DNA from: Saprospiraceae bacterium | Lineage (GTDB): Bacteria > Bacteroidota > Bacteroidia > Chitinophagales > Saprospiraceae | Reading direction: 5' to 3' | Assembly (NCBI GenBank): GCA_014379065.1 | Contig: JACMMM010000273.1 | Coordinates: forward strand, 1 to 7,956 | DNA length: 7,956 nucleotides | Shown: in pieces, positions 1 through 5,046 of the stretch | Numbering within the stretch: the first letter of the stretch is position 1 | Layout: each line of letters opens with the position of its first letter | Notes under the pieces: model-generated | Databases searched by the model: none | Seen by the model: the letters and a program-made list of their open reading frames with translations, nothing else | Told to the model about the DNA's origin: nothing | Position numbers and translations under genes: made by a program

Positions 1-129
1 CAGGAACTAAAAAGCAAGGAAATCAACAGTAGAGGGTATGGACGACGCATGGGTATCAAAGGTTTGTTATGGATCAAATTTACTTTTATCAGCGGCAACA
101 TGTTACGCAAAACGCAACCCAATCAATGA
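1..129 (+). CDS. Possible 3' end of an unidentified gene (partial)
   Basis: An open frame runs from the first base of the window to a TGA at 127-129 and gives 42 residues, rich in basic residues and ending in KTQPNQ. It contains the stretch GIKGLLWIKFTFISGNML, which could be an amphipathic or membrane-associated segment. I recognise no family. The reading is plausible because the frame has no stop from the window edge and the composition looks protein-like, but 42 codons open by chance is not rare. The rest of the gene, if real, lies outside the window. Confidence 0.3.
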   Translation, partial: QELKSKEINSRGYGRRMGIKGLLWIKFTFISGNMLRKTQPNQ

Positions 130-316
130 TTCCTCGTTTCATGTTTAAGATGGTGTTTTTTGCTGCAGCCAATGCAAAGCAACCTGCGGAAATTTTTCCC
201 TCCACCGCTCAAGCTTGGCAAAAAACCTCGACTTTCGCACCCACGTTGGTTTGCGTTATAAAATCGCCAAAAATCAAAACTAGATTTTTTACCTGCTAAT
301 ACAAATTACATCAACT
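130..316 (+). other. Intergenic stretch with a possible barrel-protein remnant
   Basis: No convincing intact gene is seen here. In the frame 224-283 the translation NLDFRTHVGLRYKIAKNQN is followed by a TAG stop. Alternating polar and hydrophobic residues ending in GLRYKI resemble the closing strand of a Bacteroidota outer-membrane beta-barrel protein, the class of the next gene. Upstream in that frame the translation is cysteine-rich and not protein-like. It may be a decayed or rearranged duplicate, or chance. A 76-residue frame starting at 69 overlaps this stretch but looks like noise. Confidence 0.2.
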
Positions 317-1060
317 ATGAAAAAAATTGCACTGCTCCTTTTCTTCGCCACCTTCCTGCTAGGCAAAACCGAAGCCCAGAAAGGTATTCGCTTTGGCTTA
401 CAAGCTAGCCCCTCTTGGTCATGGCTGCGCACCAACGACCGCAAGCTCGAGGGCGTAAGTTCTAACTGGGGTGTCAAACTCGGCGTGCTCGGTGAATTCT
501 ACTTCGCAAACAACTACGCCTTCACCACGGGACTCGGCTTTGGCTTCAACCAAGGTGGAAGCATTCAAAACGGCTATGCGCGCTACCAACCCTGGGACGA
601 ATCCGATTTGAGTGAAATACCCTCGCCTGTTCTGGGTACTGACGCCAAAGTCCACTACCGCATCAATTATGTGGAAATCCCTGTGAGCTTGAAAATGCGC
701 GGTGGTTCCGGCGAAGATGCCAAGATGAAGTTTTACGCCGAAGCACCAATATTCACCCTGGGCTTTGTCTCCAAAGGTACCGGAGATATCCGTGGCACCA
801 ATACGCAAAACATTGATGATGTGAGCATTCGAGACGAGGTGAGCGGACTCTCACTTTCCTGGGGCCTTGGCGCTGGCATTGAATATGAGTTTTCCACCAA
901 CGCCACGTTGGTGACCGGGCTTGTCTTCCAACAGCAGTTCAGCGACCTCACCAGAACCGAACTGGTGAGCACTACCGATGATCCTTTGGTAGAATTAACA
1001 AAAAAGGATTCCAAGGCCACATTTGGGAACATCGCGCTCAAAATAGCGGTGTTTTTCTAG
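317..1060 (+). CDS. PorT-like outer-membrane beta-barrel protein
   Basis: This is a 247-residue protein of the outer-membrane beta-barrel class common in Bacteroidota (PorT / OMP_b-brl_2 type). Residues 1-20 form a signal peptide: MKK, a hydrophobic core LLLFFATFLLG, then a TEA-Q cleavage site. The mature part has alternating hydrophobic and aromatic strands and long polar loops. The segment INYVEIPVSLK (117-127) matches the 'Y-x-E-I-P-x-x-L-K' signature typical of this class, and FTLGF (146-150) and the GLGAGIEYEF strand (183-192) also fit. The protein ends on a strand with terminal FF, as barrel proteins often do. It probably sits in the outer membrane; ligand or partner is unknown. It stands alone, with its own terminator 23 bp downstream. 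The start is the ATG directly before the signal peptide; no Shine-Dalgarno is visible, as is usual in this phylum. Confidence 0.9.
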   Translation: MKKIALLLFFATFLLGKTEAQKGIRFGLQASPSWSWLRTNDRKLEGVSSNWGVKLGVLGEFYFANNYAFTTGLGFGFNQGGSIQNGYARYQPWDESDLSEIPSPVLGTDAKVHYRINYVEIPVSLKMRGGSGEDAKMKFYAEAPIFTLGFVSKGTGDIRGTNTQNIDDVSIRDEVSGLSLSWGLGAGIEYEFSTNATLVTGLVFQQQFSDLTRTELVSTTDDPLVELTKKDSKATFGNIALKIAVFF

Positions 1061-1082
1061 TCTACCGCATCAATTTGCCAGT

Positions 1083-1119
1083 AATGCCCCTTGTATAGGT
1101 TATGCAAGGGGCATTTTAT
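1083..1119 (+). terminator. Intrinsic terminator of the beta-barrel gene
   Basis: A perfect 11-bp stem (AATGCCCCTTG at 1083-1093 pairs with CAAGGGGCATT at 1105-1115) with an 11-nt loop is followed by a short T-rich run. It begins 23 bp after the beta-barrel stop codon, as expected for a rho-independent terminator on the plus strand. Confidence 0.85.
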
Positions 1120-1193
1120 ATCTGGCGTATTAGAGTTGTTGTGGAAGCGCAAATTCGGCCAGAGATCAATCTTTTGATTCAACAAAATGGCTA

Positions 1194-1352
1194 AGTACCG
1201 ATGAAATAACAACCTCACGATTTGGAGGGTCTAATTTGGCGGCATCTTGCGTTGCTCGTCTGTTACGTAGCCCCACTATGTGCCTTCCTCGCGCCTTACC
1301 TGCCACCAAATTACCCTCCTCCAAATAGTGAGGTTGTTATTTCATCGGTACT
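1194..1352. repeat. MITE-like imperfect inverted-repeat element, 159 bp
   Basis: The ends are a perfect 25-bp inverted repeat: 1194-1218 (starting AGTACCGATGAAATAAC) pairs with 1328-1352. After one mismatch nine more pairs follow (1220-1228 with 1318-1326). Partial pairing then continues around AATTTGG on each side. The centre contains ACGTAG-CCCCA-CTATGT, a smaller near-palindrome. The whole element could fold into one long hairpin. There is no believable coding content; a 69-codon frame from 1222 is a by-product of low stop density. It fills most of the roughly 310-bp gene-free stretch between the beta-barrel gene and the first regulator, and ends 20 bp past the regulator's stop codon. No transposase and no clear target-site duplication are seen. 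It is probably one copy of a dispersed non-autonomous element, which cannot be shown from one window. Confidence 0.75.
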
Positions 1353-1371
1353 AAGGCTCGTCCCTGCAATG

Positions 1372-1683
1372 CTATTCTTTCAAAACGGCAATTGCGCTCG
1401 TAGTGCGGGCAATGCGCTCATAGTCAAGTGAATAGTAGATGAATTTGCGATCGCGGCGGGTTTTCACCAATGCAGCTTGGCGCAATACGCGCAAGTGTTG
1501 CGAGGCTACGGACTGCTCGATTTCGAGTGCTTCAAAAATTTCTCCAACGTTAGCTGAGCCATCGTTTTCATGAATCATGCGGATGATTCTCAAGCGGAGC
1601 GGGTGGGCAAGCGCTCTCAAGATACGCATGGAGAAGCGTAGATGTTCGCTGTTGCCGAGGAGGGTAGGTGTTTGTTTATGCAT
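1372..1683 (-). CDS. ArsR-family winged-helix regulator (copy 1, no cysteines)
   Basis: This is a 103-residue DNA-binding protein of the ArsR/SmtB winged helix-turn-helix family. The LRALAHPLRLRIIRMI segment (22-37) is the typical first helix, EQSVASQHLRVLRQA (56-70) is the recognition helix, and the wing is VKTRRDRKFIYYSLD (73-87). It has no cysteine and lacks the alpha3 CxC and alpha5 DxHxxH metal sites, so it is unlikely to sense metal as classical ArsR or SmtB do; the signal is unknown. It resembles the neighbouring regulator at 1848-2186, sharing EQSVASQHL and a K-F-I-[YF]-Y-S wing, so the two are probably an old tandem duplication. A terminator separates them, so it is likely transcribed alone. 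Symmetric sequence upstream (1716-1753) may be its operator. No obvious target gene is adjacent. Confidence 0.9.
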   Translation of the reverse strand: MHKQTPTLLGNSEHLRFSMRILRALAHPLRLRIIRMIHENDGSANVGEIFEALEIEQSVASQHLRVLRQAALVKTRRDRKFIYYSLDYERIARTTSAIAVLKE

Positions 1684-1715
1684 TCTTTTTGCCTTGTAAT
1701 CGGAATGGGATTATT

Positions 1716-1753
1716 CATTAAAGTGCGCAAAGATGCAATTCATCTTTTTAATG
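1716..1753 (-). promoter_or_regulatory. Nested inverted repeats upstream of ArsR copy 1, possible operator
   Basis: Two symmetric motifs lie 33-70 bp before the regulator start. The outer one is CATTAAA (1716-1722) with TTTAATG (1747-1753), and the inner one is AAAGATG (1729-1735) with CATCTTT (1741-1747). On the minus strand the inner arm reads CATCTTTG, one base off the Bacteroidota -7 box TAnnTTTG. ArsR proteins usually bind such dyads over their own promoter, so autoregulation is plausible. No clear -33 box is seen. Confidence 0.35.
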
Positions 1754-1769
1754 ACCAACCCTGCGAAAT

Positions 1770-1807
1770 AAAAAAAGCAAGCCGTTCTGTTTTGCAGAAC
1801 GGCTTGC
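1770..1807 (-). terminator. Intrinsic terminator after ArsR copy 2
   Basis: A perfect 13-bp stem (GCAAGCCGTTCTG at 1777-1789 with CAGAACGGCTTGC at 1795-1807) has a 5-nt loop. On the minus strand it is followed by a run of six T residues (A run at 1771-1776). It lies about 40 bp beyond the stop of the regulator at 1848-2186 and shields copy 1 from read-through. Confidence 0.88.
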
Positions 1808-1847
1808 CATGAAATACACTCAATTAAACATTAAACAAACTGCACGA

Positions 1848-2186
1848 TCAAGCAGCAAGCTCCTCCACTAGGGAAGAAATTTGTCCAATACGGCTGCGAT
1901 TTACTGAGTAAAAAATGAATTTTCCGTTGCGCTCCGTTTGCACTACCCCTGCGCTGCGCAGGATGGCAAGGTGTTGGCTTGCTACACTTTGTTCGAGTCG
2001 GAGTTTCACATAAATTTCTGTCACGGTCATGCGCTTATTCTCGTCCAAAAGGTCGAGCATTTTTTGGCGTAATTTGTGGTTTACGGCCCGCAATACAAGC
2101 GCGGCCTTGCGCAACTCGATATAGTCGAGCGACGCATCGTGTGCCCCATTTTTGAGCGACACACGTTCGATGTTTGTTTTTCCCAT
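1848..2186 (-). CDS. ArsR-family winged-helix regulator (copy 2, no cysteines)
   Basis: This is a 112-residue ArsR/SmtB-type winged-helix protein. LRAVNHKLRQKMLDLL (32-47) is the first helix, EQSVASQHLAILRSAG (65-80) the recognition helix, and VVQTERNGKFIFYSVN (81-96) the wing. Like its neighbour it has no cysteine and no obvious metal site. The N-terminal stretch of about 25 residues before the domain is longer than in copy 1. I chose the ATG at 2186; an in-frame GTG at 2216 would add ten residues (MSIHLFQTFS), but it would run into the CAGTTTTAAA repeats that look like regulatory sequence. It has its own terminator at 1770-1807. Role and signal are unknown; no gene nearby is an evident target, so it may mainly regulate itself or act elsewhere. 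Confidence 0.88.
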   Translation of the reverse strand: MGKTNIERVSLKNGAHDASLDYIELRKAALVLRAVNHKLRQKMLDLLDENKRMTVTEIYVKLRLEQSVASQHLAILRSAGVVQTERNGKFIFYSVNRSRIGQISSLVEELAA

Positions 2187-2215
2187 ACTAAATGTTTGAA
2201 AAAGGTGAATGGACA

Positions 2216-2258
2216 CAGTTTTAAACCATCTTACTTCATAAACTGTGCCAGTTTTAAA
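2216..2258 (-). promoter_or_regulatory. Operator-like repeats upstream of ArsR copy 2
   Basis: The 10-bp sequence CAGTTTTAAA occurs at 2216-2225 and again at 2249-2258, exactly 33 bp apart, about three helical turns, so the two sites would lie on one face of the DNA. The second copy overlaps a perfect dyad AAACTG-TGC-CAGTTT (2240-2254). It lies 30-72 bp before the chosen start of the regulator, where an autoregulatory operator would be expected. Binding is inferred. Confidence 0.35.
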
Positions 2259-2362
2259 TTAACAAAAAGAGACATGCGTTGGAAACGGTAGGCGTAATCC
2301 CTTTTAGATCAGCACGAAAATAAGCAATATAAATCATAAATTGAAAAATAATGCTATTTTCT
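2259..2362. other. AT-rich gap between tsaB and ArsR copy 2
   Basis: The roughly 100 bp between the end of tsaB and the regulator's operator-like repeats are AT-rich and contain no gene. No strong hairpin with a T-run is seen after tsaB. A small CGCC-TACTAA-GGCG stem lies inside the last tsaB codons (near 2371-2385), so tsaB termination is unclear. Confidence 0.4.
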
Positions 2363-3193
2363 TCAAAATGGCGCCTTAGTAGGCGTGGTGATGTTAGGGG
2401 GCTTCATGTAAATGGGCTCAAAATAGGCAATATCCTGAAAGTCAGCAATTTGAAAATATTGCTCGGCGAGCGCGGCGAGGTAGCGGGCGGAGCATTTTAT
2501 TATCCCCGAAAATATTACTTTTTCCAAAAAATCACCGCTCCTAATTTTTTCCATACCGTTCCCGGCCAAAACAATACCGCTTAATACAACATCGCCTGTT
2601 TTTGCCGAAACGAATTTTTCAAACATATTGTTTTCCAATATCAAGGGCTGGGCAGGCGCAATTTCCCGCAAATCTTCATCATACACCGCGAGCCAAACTT
2701 CCTGCCGCCGGGCGTCCAATGCGGGGATGAACACGTTGGATGTTTTACCCGCCGAAGCCTTGGCGTAGGAGGGTGGATATTGGACATTGGATATTGGATA
2801 TTGGATATTGGACATTGGATCCCCACCAATCACCAATTCCCACTCACCAGTAACCACTTCCCAATCACCAGTAACCATACGGCTGGCATGGGCAAGCGCC
2901 AGCAGTGTATCCAGCGCAATAAGTGGCTTTTCCAGCGCATAGCAAATGCCTTTCGCCACCGAGGCTCCCACGCGCAGCGCGGTGTAGGCGCCCGGGCCTC
3001 GGCTCAGCGCCACCGCGTCGAGTTGGGCGAGCGGTATGCCGGCAGTCTCTGAGCATTCGCGGATTTGGAGGGTGAGCAGCGCAGCATGGCTTTGGCTATC
3101 CAAGTTTTCAGAAAGCGCAACCACAACGCCATCCACGCTGATGGCCGTTGAACAGACTTCACTCGAAGTTTCTATGAGCAGGATTTTTGCCAT
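2363..3193 (-). CDS. tsaB: TsaB, t6A tRNA modification protein, with repeat-encoded insert
   Basis: TsaB is the non-catalytic partner of TsaD in the TsaBDE complex that makes N6-threonylcarbamoyladenosine at position 37 of ANN-decoding tRNAs in the cytoplasm. This 276-residue protein has the ASKHA-fold start MAKILLIETSSEVCSTAIS, the signature SRGPGAYTALRVG (64-76), the LIALDTLLALAHA helix region (91-103), the conserved IPALDARRQEVW (156-167), and a YFEPIYMKPP tail (257-266). Family members are usually about 220-240 residues. The excess is an in-frame insert at about 107-153, where E. coli TsaB has a short loop. It is built from three short DNA repeats: VTGDWEV/VTGEWEL, SNIQYPI/SNVQYP, then SYAKASAGK. 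The flanking conserved parts are intact, so the protein is probably functional. I chose the ATG at 3193 because it starts the conserved core; the frame stays open to 3556 but that part is antisense to the next gene. An exact TAnnTTTG box lies 4 bp before the start. Confidence 0.93.
   Translation of the reverse strand: MAKILLIETSSEVCSTAISVDGVVVALSENLDSQSHAALLTLQIRECSETAGIPLAQLDAVALSRGPGAYTALRVGASVAKGICYALEKPLIALDTLLALAHASRMVTGDWEVVTGEWELVIGGDPMSNIQYPISNVQYPPSYAKASAGKTSNVFIPALDARRQEVWLAVYDEDLREIAPAQPLILENNMFEKFVSAKTGDVVLSGIVLAGNGMEKIRSGDFLEKVIFSGIIKCSARYLAALAEQYFQIADFQDIAYFEPIYMKPPNITTPTKAPF
2743..2772. repeat. 30-bp dispersed repeat (SYAKASAGK type) inside tsaB
   Basis: This 30-bp segment equals the reverse complement of 3661-3690, upstream of aroA, with one mismatch. 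It encodes PPSYAKASAGK in TsaB. Its core GCCGAAGCCTTGGC contains a short dyad (GCCAA/TTGGC in the aroA copy). The two copies lie on opposite strands about 0.9 kb apart, which fits a mobile or gene-converting small repeat. Confidence 0.85.
2775..2820. repeat. 7-bp tandem repeat GGAYATT, about 6.6 copies, inside tsaB
   Basis: Units begin at 2775, 2782, 2789, 2796, 2803 and 2810, reading GGATATT or GGACATT, with a partial unit to 2820. On the tsaB strand they encode MSNIQYP-ISNVQYP. The same heptads occur in the 52-bp inverted repeat at 5842-6015. Because 7 is not a multiple of 3, gain or loss of a single unit would shift the tsaB frame. Confidence 0.93.
2823..2876. repeat. 21-bp tandem repeat (VTGDWEV type) inside tsaB
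   Basis: Read on the minus strand, two 21-bp units start GGTTACTGGTGA (2876-2856 and 2855-2835) and differ at two positions. A shortened third unit, GGTGATTGGTGG, ends at 2823. They encode VTGDWEV-VTGEWEL-VIGG. The 15-base CCACCAATCACCAAT at 2823-2837 is identical to 7491-7505 in the DCC gene, where the opposite strand is translated. Confidence 0.88.
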
Positions 3194-3197
3194 TCCA

Positions 3198-3227
3198 CAA
3201 AAGTACGGCTGTCTCGCCCTACTTTTG
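3198..3227. promoter_or_regulatory. Divergent Bacteroidota -7 boxes for tsaB and DUF4286
   Basis: The 57-bp gap between the divergent starts holds CAAAAGTA (3198-3205) and TACTTTTG (3220-3227), an 8-bp inverted repeat. Each arm, read outward, is an exact TAnnTTTG, the Bacteroidota -7 element. The plus-strand box lies 23 bp before the DUF4286 ATG. The minus-strand box lies only 4 bp before the tsaB ATG, which would place transcription start at or close to the first codon and give a leaderless mRNA. No TTTG-type -33 box is obvious at the usual distance, so promoter function is inferred. Confidence 0.45.
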
Positions 3228-3250
3228 GCCGGATTTAAAAAAGGCAAACC

Positions 3251-3577
3251 ATGCTCCTTTACAATGTGACCGTCACCGTTGACCTCGGTATACACGAGGA
3301 CTGGCTTCAATGGATGCGCAAAACACATATTCCCGACGTGATGATCACAGGGATGTTTATCTCCTACCGCTTGTGTCGCCTCATCGGCCACGAGCACACG
3401 GATTCCGAAATCTACGCCATACAATATGCCGTGAAAGACATGGCACACCTGCTGCGCTACCAAAACGAATTTGGCCCCGAACTTCAACGCCAGCACAAGG
3501 AACTTTACGACGGCAAGTACGCCGTGTTCCGTACCGTAATGGAAGTGGTAGATCACAATGAAGTGATAGAGCGATAA
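3251..3577 (+). CDS. DUF4286 family protein
   Basis: This is a 108-residue cytoplasmic protein that I recognise as DUF4286, a family common in Bacteroidota with no known biochemical role. The start MLLYNVTVTVDLGIHEDWLQWM is characteristic: a short beta strand, then a helix with HEDWLQWMRKTHIPDV. The middle motif YRLCRLIGHEHTDSEIYAIQY (34-54) and the aromatic C-terminal part FGPELQRQHKELYDGKYAVF also fit. The pattern, alternating strands with an internal helix, recalls small ferredoxin-like or dimeric alpha-beta barrel folds, but that is inference. It is full length, starts at the first ATG, and is divergent from tsaB with a shared promoter gap. aroA follows on the same strand after 130 bp filled mostly with repeats, so an operon is possible but not clear. 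Confidence 0.9.
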   Translation: MLLYNVTVTVDLGIHEDWLQWMRKTHIPDVMITGMFISYRLCRLIGHEHTDSEIYAIQYAVKDMAHLLRYQNEFGPELQRQHKELYDGKYAVFRTVMEVVDHNEVIER

Positions 3578-3632
3578 ATTGATGAAGTGATTTGGGCTCG
3601 GCTAGCATTAAGTACTTCCTTTTCTTATGCAA

Positions 3633-3704
3633 GGCGGGTAAAAATGACGAAAAATGACGCCCTCCTACGCCAAGGCTTTGGCGGGTAAAATGACGAAAAA
3701 TGAC
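3633..3704 (+). repeat. Duplicated leader and SYAKA-type repeat upstream of aroA
   Basis: A 25-26-base segment, GGCGGGTAAAA(A)TGACGAAAAATGAC, occurs at 3633-3658 and 3680-3704, differing by one A. Between and partly overlapping the second copy lies the 30-bp repeat 3661-3690 that is also found inverted in tsaB (2743-2772). The arrangement looks like a duplication created when the element inserted or expanded. It provides in-frame ATGs at 3654 and 3690 and makes the aroA start ambiguous. Confidence 0.8.
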
Positions 3705-3707
3705 CCA

Positions 3708-4970
3708 ATGACCATTCTCCGCCTTTCCAAAAATTCCCGCAATCTACATGGCGTGATCGCGCTTGACGGCTCGAAAAGCATCAGCAATCGCGCCCTAATT
3801 ACGCTTGCTTTGGCGGGCGAAAAGCCAAGCAATTGGCTATCCAACCTTTCCACTTCAAAAGACACGCAGACCTTGCTTCAATTGCTGGAGCAAAACAGCA
3901 GCACTTTCGATGCGGGCGATGCGGGTACCACGTTTCGCTTTATGACAGCCTTTCTCGCCACACAGCCTGGCGAGCAAATACTCACTGGATCGGCCCGAAT
4001 GCTCGAACGCCCTGTGGGCCCATTGGTCGAGGCATTGCGCGAAATCGGAGCAAACATTCAGTTTCTGGGAAAGGAAGGCTATCCGCCCTTGAAAATTGGC
4101 GAGATGAAACCCCGCGCCCGTAGCGTTCGAGTACCTGCCAATGTAAGTAGTCAGTTCCTTTCGGCACTTTTGCTGATTGGGCCGTATTTGCCAGAAGGGC
4201 TGGAGTTGGTGCCCGAAGGCGCACTCGTGTCTCGACCCTATTTGGAGATGACGCTGGGGCTGATGCGGCATTTTGGGGCATCCATAGATTGGCAGGGCGA
4301 GGCCATTGTAGTTGCAGCTGGCCGATACGAGCCACAGTTTTTGGCCGTGGAATCTGATTGGTCTGCAGCTTCCTATTGGTACGCGATGGCGGCGTTTTCC
4401 GAAGACTTGGATTTGACCCTGCACGGACTTCAGGAACGCAGTTGGCAGGGCGATTCGGTGTTGGCAAGCATGATGCAACAATTTGATATTCAAACAGTTT
4501 TTGAGGAAAATAAAGTTCGCCTGAAAAAAATGGGCAAGGCGCCACGACCGCTTTTTGAAAAGGATTTTTTGGAATGTCCCGACATTGCCCAAACACTCGC
4601 CGTGGTGTGCGCAGGGCTGGGAACGACGGGGGTCTTTAGTGGCTTGGAAACCCTAAGCATCAAAGAAACCGACCGCATTGGGGCTTTGAAGACCGAGTTG
4701 GCAAAAGTGGGCGTTTCCTTTTCCAAATTGCCTGATCGTTTTTCAAAAAAATCGCCCGAGAGAACCTTTTACAACGTCGAGGGCAAGGCTAATGTATCGG
4801 CCCTGCCCCGTTTTTCCACTTACGGCGACCACCGCATGGCGATGGCCTTTGCGGCTTTTGCGATGCTTGGTCCGGTGGAGATACAAGATCCTGAAGTTGT
4901 GTCAAAATCGTACCCGCAGTTTTGGGAACATTTGAAAAAAGTGGGGTTTGAGGTGGTTTTTAGCCACTAA
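3708..4970 (+). CDS. aroA: 3-phosphoshikimate 1-carboxyvinyltransferase (EPSP synthase)
   Basis: AroA joins shikimate-3-phosphate and phosphoenolpyruvate to form EPSP, the sixth step of the shikimate pathway to aromatic amino acids, in the cytoplasm. The 420-residue protein has the usual two-domain length. Landmarks are LDGSKSISNRALI (19-31, substrate-binding Lys23, Ser24, Arg28), DAGDAGTTFR (68-77, the PEP-site loop), SSQFLSALLL and ALVSRPYLEM in the first half, then SIKETDRIGALK and YGDHRMAMAF near the end. The residue after the loop arginine, proline in E. coli (Pro101), is phenylalanine here. I chose ATG 3708 because MTILRLSKNSRNLHG leads directly into the core. ATGs at 3654 and 3690 are in frame but would add residues (PSYAKALAGK) encoded by a dispersed repeat. 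The last three codons and the stop lie inside a hairpin-forming repeat (4957-5026). Confidence 0.95.
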   Translation: MTILRLSKNSRNLHGVIALDGSKSISNRALITLALAGEKPSNWLSNLSTSKDTQTLLQLLEQNSSTFDAGDAGTTFRFMTAFLATQPGEQILTGSARMLERPVGPLVEALREIGANIQFLGKEGYPPLKIGEMKPRARSVRVPANVSSQFLSALLLIGPYLPEGLELVPEGALVSRPYLEMTLGLMRHFGASIDWQGEAIVVAAGRYEPQFLAVESDWSAASYWYAMAAFSEDLDLTLHGLQERSWQGDSVLASMMQQFDIQTVFEENKVRLKKMGKAPRPLFEKDFLECPDIAQTLAVVCAGLGTTGVFSGLETLSIKETDRIGALKTELAKVGVSFSKLPDRFSKKSPERTFYNVEGKANVSALPRFSTYGDHRMAMAFAAFAMLGPVEIQDPEVVSKSYPQFWEHLKKVGFEVVFSH

Positions 4971-5026
4971 TTACACAAATTGGCACTAATTGATTCGTGT
5001 AAATTCGTGTAATTAGTGGCTAAAAA
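4957..5026. repeat. 20-bp inverted repeat spanning the aroA stop
   Basis: TTTTTAGCCACTAATTACAC (4957-4976) pairs perfectly with 5007-5026, leaving a 30-nt loop that itself contains related pieces (CACTAATTGATTCGTGTAAATTCGTG). The aroA stop TAA (4968-4970) lies in the left arm. No T-run follows the stem on the plus strand, so it is not a standard intrinsic terminator, though it could protect the mRNA 3' end or impede transcription. The sequence style matches short dispersed repeats seen in many bacterial genomes; the antisense translation contains NYTNLHE. Confidence 0.8.
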
Positions 5027-5046
5027 AACAATCACACCATTCAAAA

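Noticed and set aside
69..299. 76-codon plus-strand frame
   Set aside because: Composition is not protein-like, there is no family resemblance, and it overlaps better candidate fragments in the other two frames.
1222..1431. 69-codon plus-strand frame
   Set aside because: It lies mainly within the inverted-repeat element and runs antisense into the ArsR gene; it has no domain character.
2076..2291. 71-codon plus-strand frame over the ArsR copy 2 start
   Set aside because: It is antisense to the regulator and its regulatory region, with no recognisable domain; a toxin-antitoxin reading has no support.
2775..2876. Tandem repeats considered as a CRISPR array or minisatellite
   Set aside because: Units are 7 and 21 bp without unique spacers, they are translated within tsaB, and no cas gene is present.
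3194..3556. Upstream extension of the tsaB frame by 121 codons
   Set aside because: It is antisense to the well-supported DUF4286 gene, and TsaB homology begins exactly at the ATG at 3193.
3855..4596. Two long minus-strand frames (245 and 204 codons) opposite aroA
   Set aside because: aroA is supported by all family motifs; the antisense translations are rich in Arg, Pro, Gln and His and look like shadows of its codon bias.
4957..5026. Hairpin considered as an intrinsic terminator of aroA
   Set aside because: No T-run follows the stem on the plus strand and the loop is 30 nt; it is better described as a dispersed inverted repeat.
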